From: CAYUNW01 sp964446235
GTDB lineage: Bacteria > Patescibacteriota > Microgenomatia > 2-02-FULL-39-11
Direction: 5' to 3'
Length of the DNA: 64,000 nucleotides
NCBI GenBank assembly: GCA_964446235.1
Contig: CAYUNW010000005.1
Coordinates: 7,116-71,115, forward strand
Part shown: piece by piece, positions 7,090-15,177 of the stretch
Numbering within the stretch: the stretch's first letter is position 1
How the letters are laid out: each line of letters begins with the position of its first letter
Position numbers and translations under genes: made by a program
Notes under the pieces: model-generated
Databases searched by the model: none
Told to the model about the DNA's origin: nothing
Seen by the model: only the letters and a program-made list of their open reading frames with translations

Positions 7090-7716
7090 TTATTCTTTTT
7101 TGCTTTTCAATTTCTCGTATAAGGTTGAAGTGACAAATGAAATTGTCAAAGTAATCATCAGAATGGTCCAAACAGAAAATCTCATCAGGGCAAGGTGCAG
7201 TAAAATAAAAATCATCCCCGGATAAACCAATCTATGCAGTCGATACCACCAAACTCCAAGCTTTTTCATGCTTATATCATTGGACGTAGCAAAAAGTAAG
7301 AATGAGACAAAAAGCGCCAGAATACCAAATATTTCAAAAAGAAAAAACGGAATAAACCGCCCGTTTGAAAGCATAGGTATGAGTTTGACAAATGAATAAT
7401 GAGTAAAAGCAGTCAGATACATACTGATACCCAAGTGCCTCCGGAAAATCCGAAGCAGTGTAATGATTTTGAGCCGGATATCAAATTTTTGAAAAATTCC
7501 TGGGATTAACGTAATTATGAATAAAATTACGCTCAAACGGCCGAAATTGACCCCTAGTTGATAAAAAAAGCGTGAATTTACATCACTATAATAAATAGAA
7601 ACGGCTCCAAAATAATAAATAACGGTAAAAAAGAGATAAAATGCTTGGAAAATCCGGATAACAATAAGCTTTTTCTTAATAATCTGAAAAAATAGTTTAT
7701 CTAAAATTCCTTTCAT
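7090..7716 (-). CDS. Ferric-reductase-like heme membrane protein (MsrQ/YedZ type)
   Basis: The 208 residues form about six membrane spans of the ferric reductase-like transmembrane domain (PF01794). Histidines positioned to bind heme are visible in RRHLGISMYLTAFTHY (about 93-108), YRLHRLVYPG (about 163-172) and FILLHLAL (about 175-182). The size and motif order match MsrQ, the quinone-dependent heme partner of the periplasmic methionine-sulfoxide reductase MsrP. No msrP gene is in the window, so its electron acceptor is unknown. It is transcribed alone, leftward. The family call is good; the MsrQ-specific function is only an inference. Confidence 0.75.
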   Translation of the reverse strand: MKGILDKLFFQIIKKKLIVIRIFQAFYLFFTVIYYFGAVSIYYSDVNSRFFYQLGVNFGRLSVILFIITLIPGIFQKFDIRLKIITLLRIFRRHLGISMYLTAFTHYSFVKLIPMLSNGRFIPFFLFEIFGILALFVSFLLFATSNDISMKKLGVWWYRLHRLVYPGMIFILLHLALMRFSVWTILMITLTISFVTSTLYEKLKSKKE

Positions 7717-7818
7717 AAAAACATTTTTCTAGAAAAGTATTATATCCGATAAATATATTGTTATAAATACTAATATTGATTTATTTTTATCTTTTACCTA
7801 AGCTTAGATTAATACTAT

Positions 7819-9279
7819 ATGGTTAAGAAAAAAAGAAAAACAAATAAATATATTTTGAAAATCTCTTTGATCATTACCGCTGTATTGGTAATTTTCTGGA
7901 TAGTTTCACAACTTTTTCAAGGTTTGGATAACCGTGCATCAGCAAACAAAAAAACTGTAATTATTACTTCTTGGGAATTTAAAAGTGACAATACGGAAGG
8001 TTGGTCGGCAGAAAATAGCAATAAATTTTATCTAAAAAAAGGCCGTCTGGTTATAGAAGCAAGAAATAATAAAGTTAGACTAGTTAATCAGGATTTAAAC
8101 GTACCTTTGCCACAGGGAGTTAAATCCGTCCAAATCAGACTGCCCGATTTGGTTAAAAATCCTTTTAATCTGCACTATAATTTCCTTACCGATACCGGAC
8201 AAACCCGTCAAGGTAAGGTTAATTTCGTTCCGGATCCCAATAAAAAAGACATATTCACCGCAACTATAATAAACAACGAATCCGGTATGTTGAATTTGTT
8301 AGAATTAAATTCCCAAATACAGATTAATTCCGTCAGTATTGACTGGATCAGAATTATAGTTTATGAGGAAAAAAAGCCCAATCATAAACCTGACGCATTA
8401 CCAACTCCCACTACTACCAATGGCACTCCGGTACAAAATCCGTCTATTGGCAATTTAATTCCCATTGCTGTCCGAACTCCAAACCAACAAGTAGCGGATG
8501 CGTTAAAACCCTATTGGAACGGAACAAAAGGGAATATAAAGTTTATCCTTTATGCCGGCATCGACGCCTTGGAAACTTTGGATATTAGCGATGCCATATC
8601 AGCCGGACAGGTGGAATTGGGAGCACTTATCTCCTGCGGACCAAATAGTGTCGAAAAGGTAGAAAGTGAAATATCCCGCTATAAATCCTTACAGGTTACT
8701 TATCTTATAAATGACTGCGAAAAAGGAGGAGATGCTTGGTCTATTCCGGATGTAGTTGATATGGCTGATAAACTATCTCCGCTTATAAACAATTCTAATA
8801 ATGATTTCCGTTGGCTTGCCGGTATGCAATATGGTTATCTGGAAAATAAAAACGATGGTCAGGGAAGAGATGCTTCAGTCTGCACTTTGAAAAAAGACCG
8901 GTCTTCTTGCGATTTTGCCGCCAGTTTTGCCGGTCAAGTTTGGAATAGATACAATGCTAATGACGTGTTTGCCATATTCGGTGAATCAGGGGCCCAAAAG
9001 AATCCAAGCGATTTCCGAGCCAATAATGAAAGTTGGATTTCCTACGTCCAAACTGCTTATCCGCAAAATGAATGGTGGGGCATAAACGGACTGGTTGATA
9101 AAAACAATGACGGTAATGTCGATGTAGACCCGGCGATGATGACATCTATTGTTAACGAAGCAAAAATAATGGGAGCAGATGCTTTCGGTATCATCTGGTT
9201 AGGAAAAACCGCCTCTGAATTATCAGAAAAAGATACTCAATTACTTCAATTTCTGGACCTATACGCTCAAGGCATTTAA
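7819..9279 (+). CDS. Membrane-anchored extracellular two-domain protein
   Basis: The 486-residue protein begins with a Lys-rich leader and one hydrophobic anchor (about 13-33), so the rest should lie outside the cell. Residues 48-180 look like a jelly-roll, carbohydrate-binding-like domain, starting with SWEFKSDNTEGWSA and ending with SVSIDWIRIIVYEE. A Pro/Thr-rich linker follows (DALPTPTTTNGTPV). Residues 220-486 appear to form an alpha/beta, barrel-like domain that contains a KNNDGNVDVD acidic loop, which could bind calcium. Four cysteines occur in the last domain. I see no catalytic motif that fixes an enzyme class, though a glycoside-hydrolase-like fold is possible. It is convergent with the next gene, with only a 1-base gap. 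Confidence 0.65.
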   Translation: MVKKKRKTNKYILKISLIITAVLVIFWIVSQLFQGLDNRASANKKTVIITSWEFKSDNTEGWSAENSNKFYLKKGRLVIEARNNKVRLVNQDLNVPLPQGVKSVQIRLPDLVKNPFNLHYNFLTDTGQTRQGKVNFVPDPNKKDIFTATIINNESGMLNLLELNSQIQINSVSIDWIRIIVYEEKKPNHKPDALPTPTTTNGTPVQNPSIGNLIPIAVRTPNQQVADALKPYWNGTKGNIKFILYAGIDALETLDISDAISAGQVELGALISCGPNSVEKVESEISRYKSLQVTYLINDCEKGGDAWSIPDVVDMADKLSPLINNSNNDFRWLAGMQYGYLENKNDGQGRDASVCTLKKDRSSCDFAASFAGQVWNRYNANDVFAIFGESGAQKNPSDFRANNESWISYVQTAYPQNEWWGINGLVDKNNDGNVDVDPAMMTSIVNEAKIMGADAFGIIWLGKTASELSEKDTQLLQFLDLYAQGI

Positions 9280-9280
9280 T

Positions 9281-10285
9281 TTAAGTCCTGGTGTAAATCA
9301 AACCGACTCGCTTACCTCCATTTTGAGTTCCTAATTTGATAATTCCATGTAATACATCCTCAAAATACGGACTTTGCCGACTATATACTCCCTGTTGACT
9401 TCCGGGTAATAGTGAAGCTATCTCAAGCATTAAAGCATGTGAAACAATATCTGCAGTTGGCTCCCCTCTTTTTAACGGGATACTAAATTCCGTACTTAAT
9501 TCTCTTGCGCGTGTTATAAGTTGACCAGGACTTAGCGGTATACCTATGGTCATGGCATATTGCCGACGAATCTGCCCGGGTTTTCGGACAAGTTTTTGGA
9601 TTCCTATCGGGACAATCAATCCACTGGTAATTTCACCGTTTTCGATAAGCTGCTGCATTTTTAGTATGGCAACACCTGTACCAGTTTCTGCCGGATTAAG
9701 TTTGATATCACGATGTCCTTCAGGTGAAATTATCAAAAATTTTCCAGATAACAGTAATTGAGGCAGAATCTTCATAAATTCTTTTCCTAATTCAAGCTGC
9801 CTTCTCAAGGCAGCTTCGTCTTGAATATGAGGTATTTGCGCATCTTCAGGTAGAGGAATTTCACCAATTAAATCCCCGCGTCTTACACGATATGCCTGTT
9901 CAACCGGCAGAAAACCGACACCGCCGCCATGCTTGGCAAGTGCCACAGCAGTAGCCAAAGGAGGATGATGACGAAAATGGGTATATTTTTCCGATACCGG
10001 CAAAACCAACCTTGAAGCATCGCCTCCGGCTACCTGATAAGCAAGTCTTGCCGCCCAAAATATCTCCGGGGCATCAATATGGTTGATAGCAAAAATTGCC
10101 GGCTGTGGTCCTTGGGGTAAATTCAGTTCGGCGGATAAATTTTGTGCAATTTGTCCAATTTCCAACCAAGTAGTGTTTCGATGGGTATAAAGCTCAAAAC
10201 CTCCGATGACCGTATCCAGCAATAATCTAGCCGTATGATCTTTGGGGGTTAACGTCCTGCTTTGGGTTTCAATCGGATTTATCAT
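9281..10285 (-). CDS. PlsC-like acyltransferase domain protein
   Basis: The 334-residue soluble protein carries a PlsC-type acyltransferase layout. AIFAINHIDAPEIFW near 64-78 takes the place of the H-x4-D motif, here H-x4-E. ISPEGHRDIKL near 190-200 corresponds to the FPEGT substrate-binding motif. IVPIGIQ near 223-229 resembles the VPV motif. The family transfers acyl groups to glycerophosphate or related lipids at the membrane. The unusual active-site variant makes the exact activity uncertain. A second PlsC-like gene is found at 11968-12669. No lipid-synthesis genes are adjacent. Confidence 0.65.
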   Translation of the reverse strand: MINPIETQSRTLTPKDHTARLLLDTVIGGFELYTHRNTTWLEIGQIAQNLSAELNLPQGPQPAIFAINHIDAPEIFWAARLAYQVAGGDASRLVLPVSEKYTHFRHHPPLATAVALAKHGGGVGFLPVEQAYRVRRGDLIGEIPLPEDAQIPHIQDEAALRRQLELGKEFMKILPQLLLSGKFLIISPEGHRDIKLNPAETGTGVAILKMQQLIENGEITSGLIVPIGIQKLVRKPGQIRRQYAMTIGIPLSPGQLITRARELSTEFSIPLKRGEPTADIVSHALMLEIASLLPGSQQGVYSRQSPYFEDVLHGIIKLGTQNGGKRVGLIYTRT

Positions 10286-10341
10286 TATTTGTCGGATGTA
10301 TTGTACTATCCTGACGCAATAAATGCATTTTTTGTGAGAGA

Positions 10342-10575
10342 TTATTGAAAATTATCGTAATCAATTACCGGAGGTTCTTCTAATACTTCGGTAAAAAACT
10401 GTCCGTCGGCATTGCATTTTCTGGGATAGCTTTCCATTACCGGATATCCGGCTTTCAAACACTCCTCAAAGTTTGAAACTGTTGGAGGTTTTACGGGAGA
10501 TAATCTCCCCAACATAAAAATAAGCAACGCTACAATGATAATCAAAAGCGGAACCAGGATGAATATTTTTTTCAT
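10342..10575 (-). CDS. Small single-pass protein with ECxxAGYPVMESYP motif
   Basis: This 77-residue protein has an N-terminal membrane anchor (about residues 4-23) and a short external domain. The domain reads NFEECLKAGYPVMESYPRKC at about 35-54 and continues with NADGQFFTEVL. The two cysteines (about 39 and 54) could form a disulfide. I recall this motif as common in Patescibacteria, often at the C-terminal end of exported proteins, with no function assigned that I know of. The gene overlaps the end of the upstream gene by 4 bases (ATGA), so the two are probably translated together. Confidence 0.65.
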   Translation of the reverse strand: MKKIFILVPLLIIIVALLIFMLGRLSPVKPPTVSNFEECLKAGYPVMESYPRKCNADGQFFTEVLEEPPVIDYDNFQ

Positions 10576-11300
10576 GTTTTTCTAATAATTGCTTTTTGTA
10601 AAATCGCCGAATCTATCGGTTTAGGCTGATCCGGAGTACCTTCCCTTATCATACAGGCATTTATCAAAGCAGACACACTGAAATCCTGAGGTTTCAATAC
10701 CCCTTCAGTCAATCCTATCATCTGTCCTAACTGGTCAAAGCCTCGATTAAGCTTTTCCTGTTTTTTAGCTTCTTCCATTTCCGGATTATCCATTTTTACA
10801 TTGATATTTACTTCTTCCCCTTCAGAATTTCGTCCGGTTAGGGAAAAATTTCGTATACTTTCACCATCATCTGCTAATCTAAAATAACAGGATTTTATAT
10901 CTCCCATATTTTCTATACTTATAGCCCCCCATTTTTCAGGAATATTATTTCCATCGGTAACTTCAGAAAGAATATATATATTGGGACTGTTCTTACCGGC
11001 GGTTCTTGAAATTCTATCAAACCTGACCATGGTAGGATTTTCAGGCTTTTCTCTACCAGGAATTGAATTTTCATCAAAAACTGTAAATAGCATCTCTTCC
11101 CTATCATAAACTCCCGGCTTACCCCATGGATGAATTACTACATCCTTTCCAGCAACTTCCTTGACTGCCCATTCATCAATTTTGCCCTCCGTAGCAGAAG
11201 TGAGACCCAAACGTCTCAGTACTTCCAAAGCTTTTCTTACTTTTGGAGAAATCTCTGCACCAATTTCTTTAAAAGTGTAAAATCCTTCTTCATTACTCAT
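10572..11300 (-). CDS. Hypothetical protein, 242 residues
   Basis: This soluble acidic protein has no signal peptide. Its N-terminal part, SPKVRKALEVLRRLGLTSAT (about 19-38), could be a winged-helix-like segment. It is followed by a beta-rich middle with charged loops (VIHPWGKPGVYDREEM and WGAISIENMG) and a helical end. I recognise no family. A short resemblance to the partial gene at 1-747 (an LxRxLGL segment and similar downstream pattern) hints at a lineage-specific paralogue family, but this needs alignment. It is the first gene of a two-gene unit with the small anchored protein that overlaps its stop codon. Confidence 0.55.
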   Translation of the reverse strand: MSNEEGFYTFKEIGAEISPKVRKALEVLRRLGLTSATEGKIDEWAVKEVAGKDVVIHPWGKPGVYDREEMLFTVFDENSIPGREKPENPTMVRFDRISRTAGKNSPNIYILSEVTDGNNIPEKWGAISIENMGDIKSCYFRLADDGESIRNFSLTGRNSEGEEVNINVKMDNPEMEEAKKQEKLNRGFDQLGQMIGLTEGVLKPQDFSVSALINACMIREGTPDQPKPIDSAILQKAIIRKT

Positions 11301-11371
11301 AAATAAATCCTTAAAAATTTTGAAACTAAAACTACTATAAAGAAAATTTCGGTATGAATCAAATGAAAACT

Positions 11372-11665
11372 TTATCTATGCGGACAATTATCACATAATG
11401 CTCCAGGAGTATGTCTCAAGTTATCTATCTGGGTAAGAATTAGCGATATTTGTCCCTCTGATTGTTTAATACCACGTTGATAGATAATTATGGCTCTTTT
11501 ATCGGTTAAAGGCATATCGGATTCCGGCAATCCTCTTTCCAAATCATGTATCAGACCTTTGGAATGTCCGATTCCCTCTTTTATACCCAATATAGCATTA
11601 AGCATAGGCTCAACCGGACATCCGCCCCATTTCAAACATTCACTCATAGCGCAATATTTTAGCAT
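11372..11665 (-). CDS. Small cysteine-containing hypothetical protein
   Basis: This 97-residue soluble protein has cysteines clustered at both ends (CAMSECLKWGGC at 5-16 and CDNCPHR at the C-terminus). That arrangement could make a zinc site bringing the termini together, with a mostly helical middle (SEGQISLILTQIDNLRH). No known family is recognised. It is divergent from a short rightward gene at 11689, with only 23 bases between their start codons. Length and residue bias support coding, but the function is open. Confidence 0.5.
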   Translation of the reverse strand: MLKYCAMSECLKWGGCPVEPMLNAILGIKEGIGHSKGLIHDLERGLPESDMPLTDKRAIIIYQRGIKQSEGQISLILTQIDNLRHTPGALCDNCPHR

Positions 11666-11688
11666 AATGATACAATCAGCTGGAAAAT

Positions 11689-11959
11689 ATGACCGAAATA
11701 GATGATTTAGCAGATAATCATAAAGCTACGCTTGAAGCGCTTAGCCAAAAAAATGAATATCGGTTGGGAAAGCACGAGTCCTTATCCTGGCAAGAAAGTA
11801 CTCGGGTTAGAAATATTAAATCCGATAAACTGCGGAAACTATCCTAGCATAACTGTGATTTATGATGGAAATAACCCAGAGACTTATGGTTGTAAGAGAT
11901 TTGATTTTCCGACTAATCCAAATGCAGTTTGTCTATTCCATCCAAAATACCCAAGATAA
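11689..11959 (+). pseudogene. Two overlapping short frames, possible frameshifted gene
   Basis: Frame one (11689-11847) starts with ATG and encodes 52 charged residues beginning MTEIDDLADNHKATLEALSQ, with stop at 11845. Frame two (11732-11959) encodes 75 residues ending in the well-formed stretch YGCKRFDFPTNPNAVCLFHP. The overlap is in different frames. The simplest reading is that one small gene starts at 11689 and shifts frame between about 11760 and 11830, either through a true frameshift or an assembly error. Alternatively only the second frame is a real 75-residue protein. No family is recognised in either part. Confidence 0.35.
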
Positions 11960-11967
11960 GTAAGTAT

Positions 11968-12669
11968 TTATCCCATCGCCAGTAATACTCGCCTAAGCTC
12001 TTGTGTAATAAATTCTCTTTGAACAGATCTTGGACCAGATAGATTATAAGCATCCATATCTAAAGCCGGACCAAATATCACCTCAACTTGACGTCTTTTG
12101 TGTTCCGGGAAAAATCTTGGATAAATTTGTCCCTTGGGCATAATCCCTTCCAAACCCTTCAGTCTTACGGGAATTATTGGTGCATTGGTTTCAAGAGATA
12201 AATATGCTACTCCAACATGAAAATGTCTTTCTGATAATGGTAATTCTGTTCTAGTCCCTTCCGGAGATATACCAATAGAAACACCTTGCTCTAATAACCC
12301 CTTAGCTGATTGCATACCTTTAAGTATGTCTTTCAGACCTGCATCTTTCCGACTCATAGGTATGACTTGCATTCCTAATGATTTAATAAGTAGTTGTCTG
12401 GCTCGGCCTTGCCATCCCGCATACCAATAATCAATCGGTGCAGGATATACAATATACGGTCTTAATTTTTTCGGTATTGCTCTATGTAAAGCTAAGGAAT
12501 CCAAATGTCCGGTATGCGGGAAAAATGCTAGTATAGCTGGTCTTTGGGGTATACTTTCTAAATTTTCTTGACCTGATACGTTAAATATTAACGGAGCGAG
12601 CAATAATTCCGTAGGTTGGATAAACCCACTTGCATAAGGATTTGCTCCTGGTTCCATTTCCGATTTCAT
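11968..12669 (-). CDS. 1-acyl-glycerol-3-phosphate acyltransferase-like (PlsC family)
   Basis: The 233-residue protein shows the PlsC family motifs in order. FFPHTGHLDSL near 49-59 contains the catalytic H-x4-D. ISPEGTRTE near 137-145 is the phosphate-binding FPEGTR motif. APIIPVRLKG near 163-172 is the last conserved block. No N-terminal membrane span is obvious, although many family members have one. The reaction would add the second acyl chain to lysophosphatidic acid or a similar acceptor. It is transcribed leftward as a single gene. Because many CPR bacteria are thought to take lipids from hosts, this enzyme may remodel acquired lipids. That link is speculative. Confidence 0.8.
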   Translation of the reverse strand: MKSEMEPGANPYASGFIQPTELLLAPLIFNVSGQENLESIPQRPAILAFFPHTGHLDSLALHRAIPKKLRPYIVYPAPIDYWYAGWQGRARQLLIKSLGMQVIPMSRKDAGLKDILKGMQSAKGLLEQGVSIGISPEGTRTELPLSERHFHVGVAYLSLETNAPIIPVRLKGLEGIMPKGQIYPRFFPEHKRRQVEVIFGPALDMDAYNLSGPRSVQREFITQELRRVLLAMG

Positions 12670-12737
12670 AGGAGGTAATTATAAAATGAATTTTTATTAA
12701 GTCTAGATGATTTTCAGGTTAGATTAAAAAGTTATAA

Positions 12738-14456
12738 TTATCCAAAGGTAAAAGCGTAAACTTCTGTATTTGAATCAAGAAATTCCAAAAGTAATATATG
12801 CCTGCCGGATTTTGACAGATTCACCAACTTATATAAACGATCAGAGTCAACCGTGACAATACCTTCTTTTACATCTTCCCCATAATTCTCTTCTTTCCCA
12901 TCAATCATTACCTTAACCATTGACTTATCAATTTTAGGCCGCATAACCAGAAACACCTCTTTGGCTTCAAAATTTATCTCTAATTTGGAGTTTTTCTGGG
13001 GATTGGCATATTCTTTATCTATAATCCAGCTCCCACTATATGCTATTTGGTTATTACCCAATTTTTCCGGAAATGTATAATCCGCTTTTTCTCCCATTTG
13101 AATATTTTCATTTGAGGCAAAATTGGCGATCCGTTCATAACCTAAATATGTTTCCGGAGTTTTTGAAAAAACCTGGTACTTGGGATTGTCAATCTTATCA
13201 GTTACGCTTTGATCCTCTATCTCTTTGATAAGCTCCTGAATCTTCAATTCCGTTTCGTCATACGCTCCTTCACCAAAATGGTTATAACGGATATACCCGT
13301 TTTTGTCTATTAAATATTTGGCTGGCCAATATCTATTGTCATACGCCCTCCATGTAGCAAATTCGTTATCTTGTACGATTGGATAAGTCAGTTGAAAATC
13401 TTGAATTGCTTTTTTGACATTTTCAGAATTTTTTTCGAACTCGAACTCAGGGGAATGCACCCCTATAATCACTAAACCTTGATCACGATATTTCGACCAC
13501 CAATCTCTGATATAGGGTAATGTTCTTTGACAGTTAATACATGTGTATGTCCAAAAATCTATCAAGATTACTTTTCCCCGAAGTGATTCAATGGTTAAGG
13601 GATCGCTATTGTACCATTCACCACCGGGTATAATTTCTGGTGCAAGTTCCATGTTTGGTTTATTTACTATAGATGAATAATTATCCCCCTCATCATTTAT
13701 ACTTGTCCTATCTAATTTACTCAATTCGTCTTTCACAAATATATTATCCTCAATTCTTGTTAAACTTATACCATACTGGGGGAAATTATTTAATATAAAT
13801 GTCTGGAATCTTCTGTCGATATTATAAAATATTGCTATTGCAGTAAATATCATTATGAGTGCAAATATTTTTTGGATATTGGCACTATTTTTCACCAGCC
13901 AAGGAACTTTTTTAAATATATTCGAACCGCTATACATAATAATAAACATCGGAAATGCAGTGCCTAAAGAATAGGCACTGGTGATAACCAAAGCCTGAAA
14001 ACTGACATTTTCAGATAAAGCCAGACTGATAACAGATGCCAAAATTGGTCCTACACAAGGTGTCCATAATAATCCTAAAGATAAACCGATCGCTATCCCG
14101 CCAAAAAAACCTTTTTTTGCGGAACTATTTGGAAAAAAACGAGTGAATTTACTGAAAAACTTCTCCAAAATTAATTGGACTTCCCCAAAAAACATACTTA
14201 ACCCAAATAACAATAATATCAATACCGAAAAATTTCGGAAAAAATCAGCAGATATACCGCTTAAACGAACAATGCTTGATAGAAAAAGGGTGAAAAATGT
14301 AAAACTGAAGACGAACCCAGTGACAATACCTAAAGGCCTTCTTTTACCACTAGTATCAAAAGAGGACGAAAGAATTATCGGTAAAACAGGAAGTATACAA
14401 GGCGACAATATAGTTACCACTCCGGCAACAAATGCAAATATAACTAAAATTATCAT
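12738..14456 (-). CDS. DipZ-like fusion: CcdA membrane domain plus thioredoxin-like domain
   Basis: The 572-residue protein joins three parts. Residues 1-215 form a CcdA/DsbD-type membrane domain with redox cysteines in SPCILPVLP (Cys20) and TPCVGPILA (Cys134). Residues about 275-415 form a TlpA/AhpC-like thioredoxin fold with FWTYTCINCQRTLPY (Cys306 and Cys309). Residues about 425-572 form a beta-sandwich as in the tail of mycobacterial DipZ. The membrane part would carry electrons from cytosolic thioredoxin to the external domain, which then reduces disulfides outside the cell. A separate membrane-anchored thioredoxin lies 4 bases upstream in the same unit. The family call is firm; the target proteins are unknown. 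Confidence 0.9.
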   Translation of the reverse strand: MIILVIFAFVAGVVTILSPCILPVLPIILSSSFDTSGKRRPLGIVTGFVFSFTFFTLFLSSIVRLSGISADFFRNFSVLILLLFGLSMFFGEVQLILEKFFSKFTRFFPNSSAKKGFFGGIAIGLSLGLLWTPCVGPILASVISLALSENVSFQALVITSAYSLGTAFPMFIIMYSGSNIFKKVPWLVKNSANIQKIFALIMIFTAIAIFYNIDRRFQTFILNNFPQYGISLTRIEDNIFVKDELSKLDRTSINDEGDNYSSIVNKPNMELAPEIIPGGEWYNSDPLTIESLRGKVILIDFWTYTCINCQRTLPYIRDWWSKYRDQGLVIIGVHSPEFEFEKNSENVKKAIQDFQLTYPIVQDNEFATWRAYDNRYWPAKYLIDKNGYIRYNHFGEGAYDETELKIQELIKEIEDQSVTDKIDNPKYQVFSKTPETYLGYERIANFASNENIQMGEKADYTFPEKLGNNQIAYSGSWIIDKEYANPQKNSKLEINFEAKEVFLVMRPKIDKSMVKVMIDGKEENYGEDVKEGIVTVDSDRLYKLVNLSKSGRHILLLEFLDSNTEVYAFTFG

Positions 14457-14460
14457 CCTG

Positions 14461-15009
14461 TTATTTTATTTTTGATAAAAGAATATCGATTTCACCACCG
14501 TTCCATTTGGTGATTTCGTTTTCCTGACTGTCTATTTGGACAAATGTATGCTGGTATGTAATTGAGTATTTTTTTGCCAAATCTTTTTCATCATCGTCGG
14601 TATCGGTATCATTGTAGTTTACCCGAATTATAGTAACGTCTTGTGGTAACTTTCCTAGATTACTTTTAATATTCTCTTCTGCCGCTTTACAGGTCGGACA
14701 CCAATTAGCATAAAAAAATAGAACTCTTCTGGTATTTTGAGTCTGAGTTAAAACCGATTTTGAAAAATTTAAATAGTTTGTATCGGATACAAAGACAACC
14801 TCTTTTTCGTCTGATAATTGATTAACATCAGATTGATCTTCATTAATATCGTCCTTTAGAACCGTCGAGCTTGAGCTTCTCTGGAAACTATTCCCTTTTT
14901 CTGATAAATCTCTGTTGGTGGTATTGTTAATTCTTGATATAAATAAGAAAATAAACAAAATTAATATCGATAAAGTCACTATTATAAATAAGATATTTTT
15001 TCTCGTCAT
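14461..15009 (-). CDS. Membrane-anchored thioredoxin-like protein
   Basis: The 182-residue protein has an N-terminal anchor (about 5-25) and a Ser/Asp-rich linker to about residue 70. Its thioredoxin fold contains YANWCPTCKAAEEN, giving catalytic cysteines 104 and 107. The WCPTC motif is closer to reducing or isomerising thioredoxins than to strong DsbA-type oxidases. It lies 4 bases upstream of the DipZ-like gene, so the two should be co-transcribed and work as an extracytoplasmic thiol-redox pair. No cytochrome c maturation genes are nearby, so the substrates are probably secreted or pilus proteins with disulfides. That last point is an inference. Confidence 0.85.
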   Translation of the reverse strand: MTRKNILFIIVTLSILILFIFLFISRINNTTNRDLSEKGNSFQRSSSSTVLKDDINEDQSDVNQLSDEKEVVFVSDTNYLNFSKSVLTQTQNTRRVLFFYANWCPTCKAAEENIKSNLGKLPQDVTIIRVNYNDTDTDDDEKDLAKKYSITYQHTFVQIDSQENEITKWNGGEIDILLSKIK

Positions 15010-15177
15010 AATATTTTCTTCAAGCTTATAAGTAATATATGGTTATGTCATTTTAACTAACGTATAAATCAAAAACAACATTAGATAATCAAATGTAAAA
15101 TATTTACAGATAAAGATAAAATCACATATACTTAATTTCCAATTTATGAAATTTGTAAAATCGGCGGAAAGATAAAA

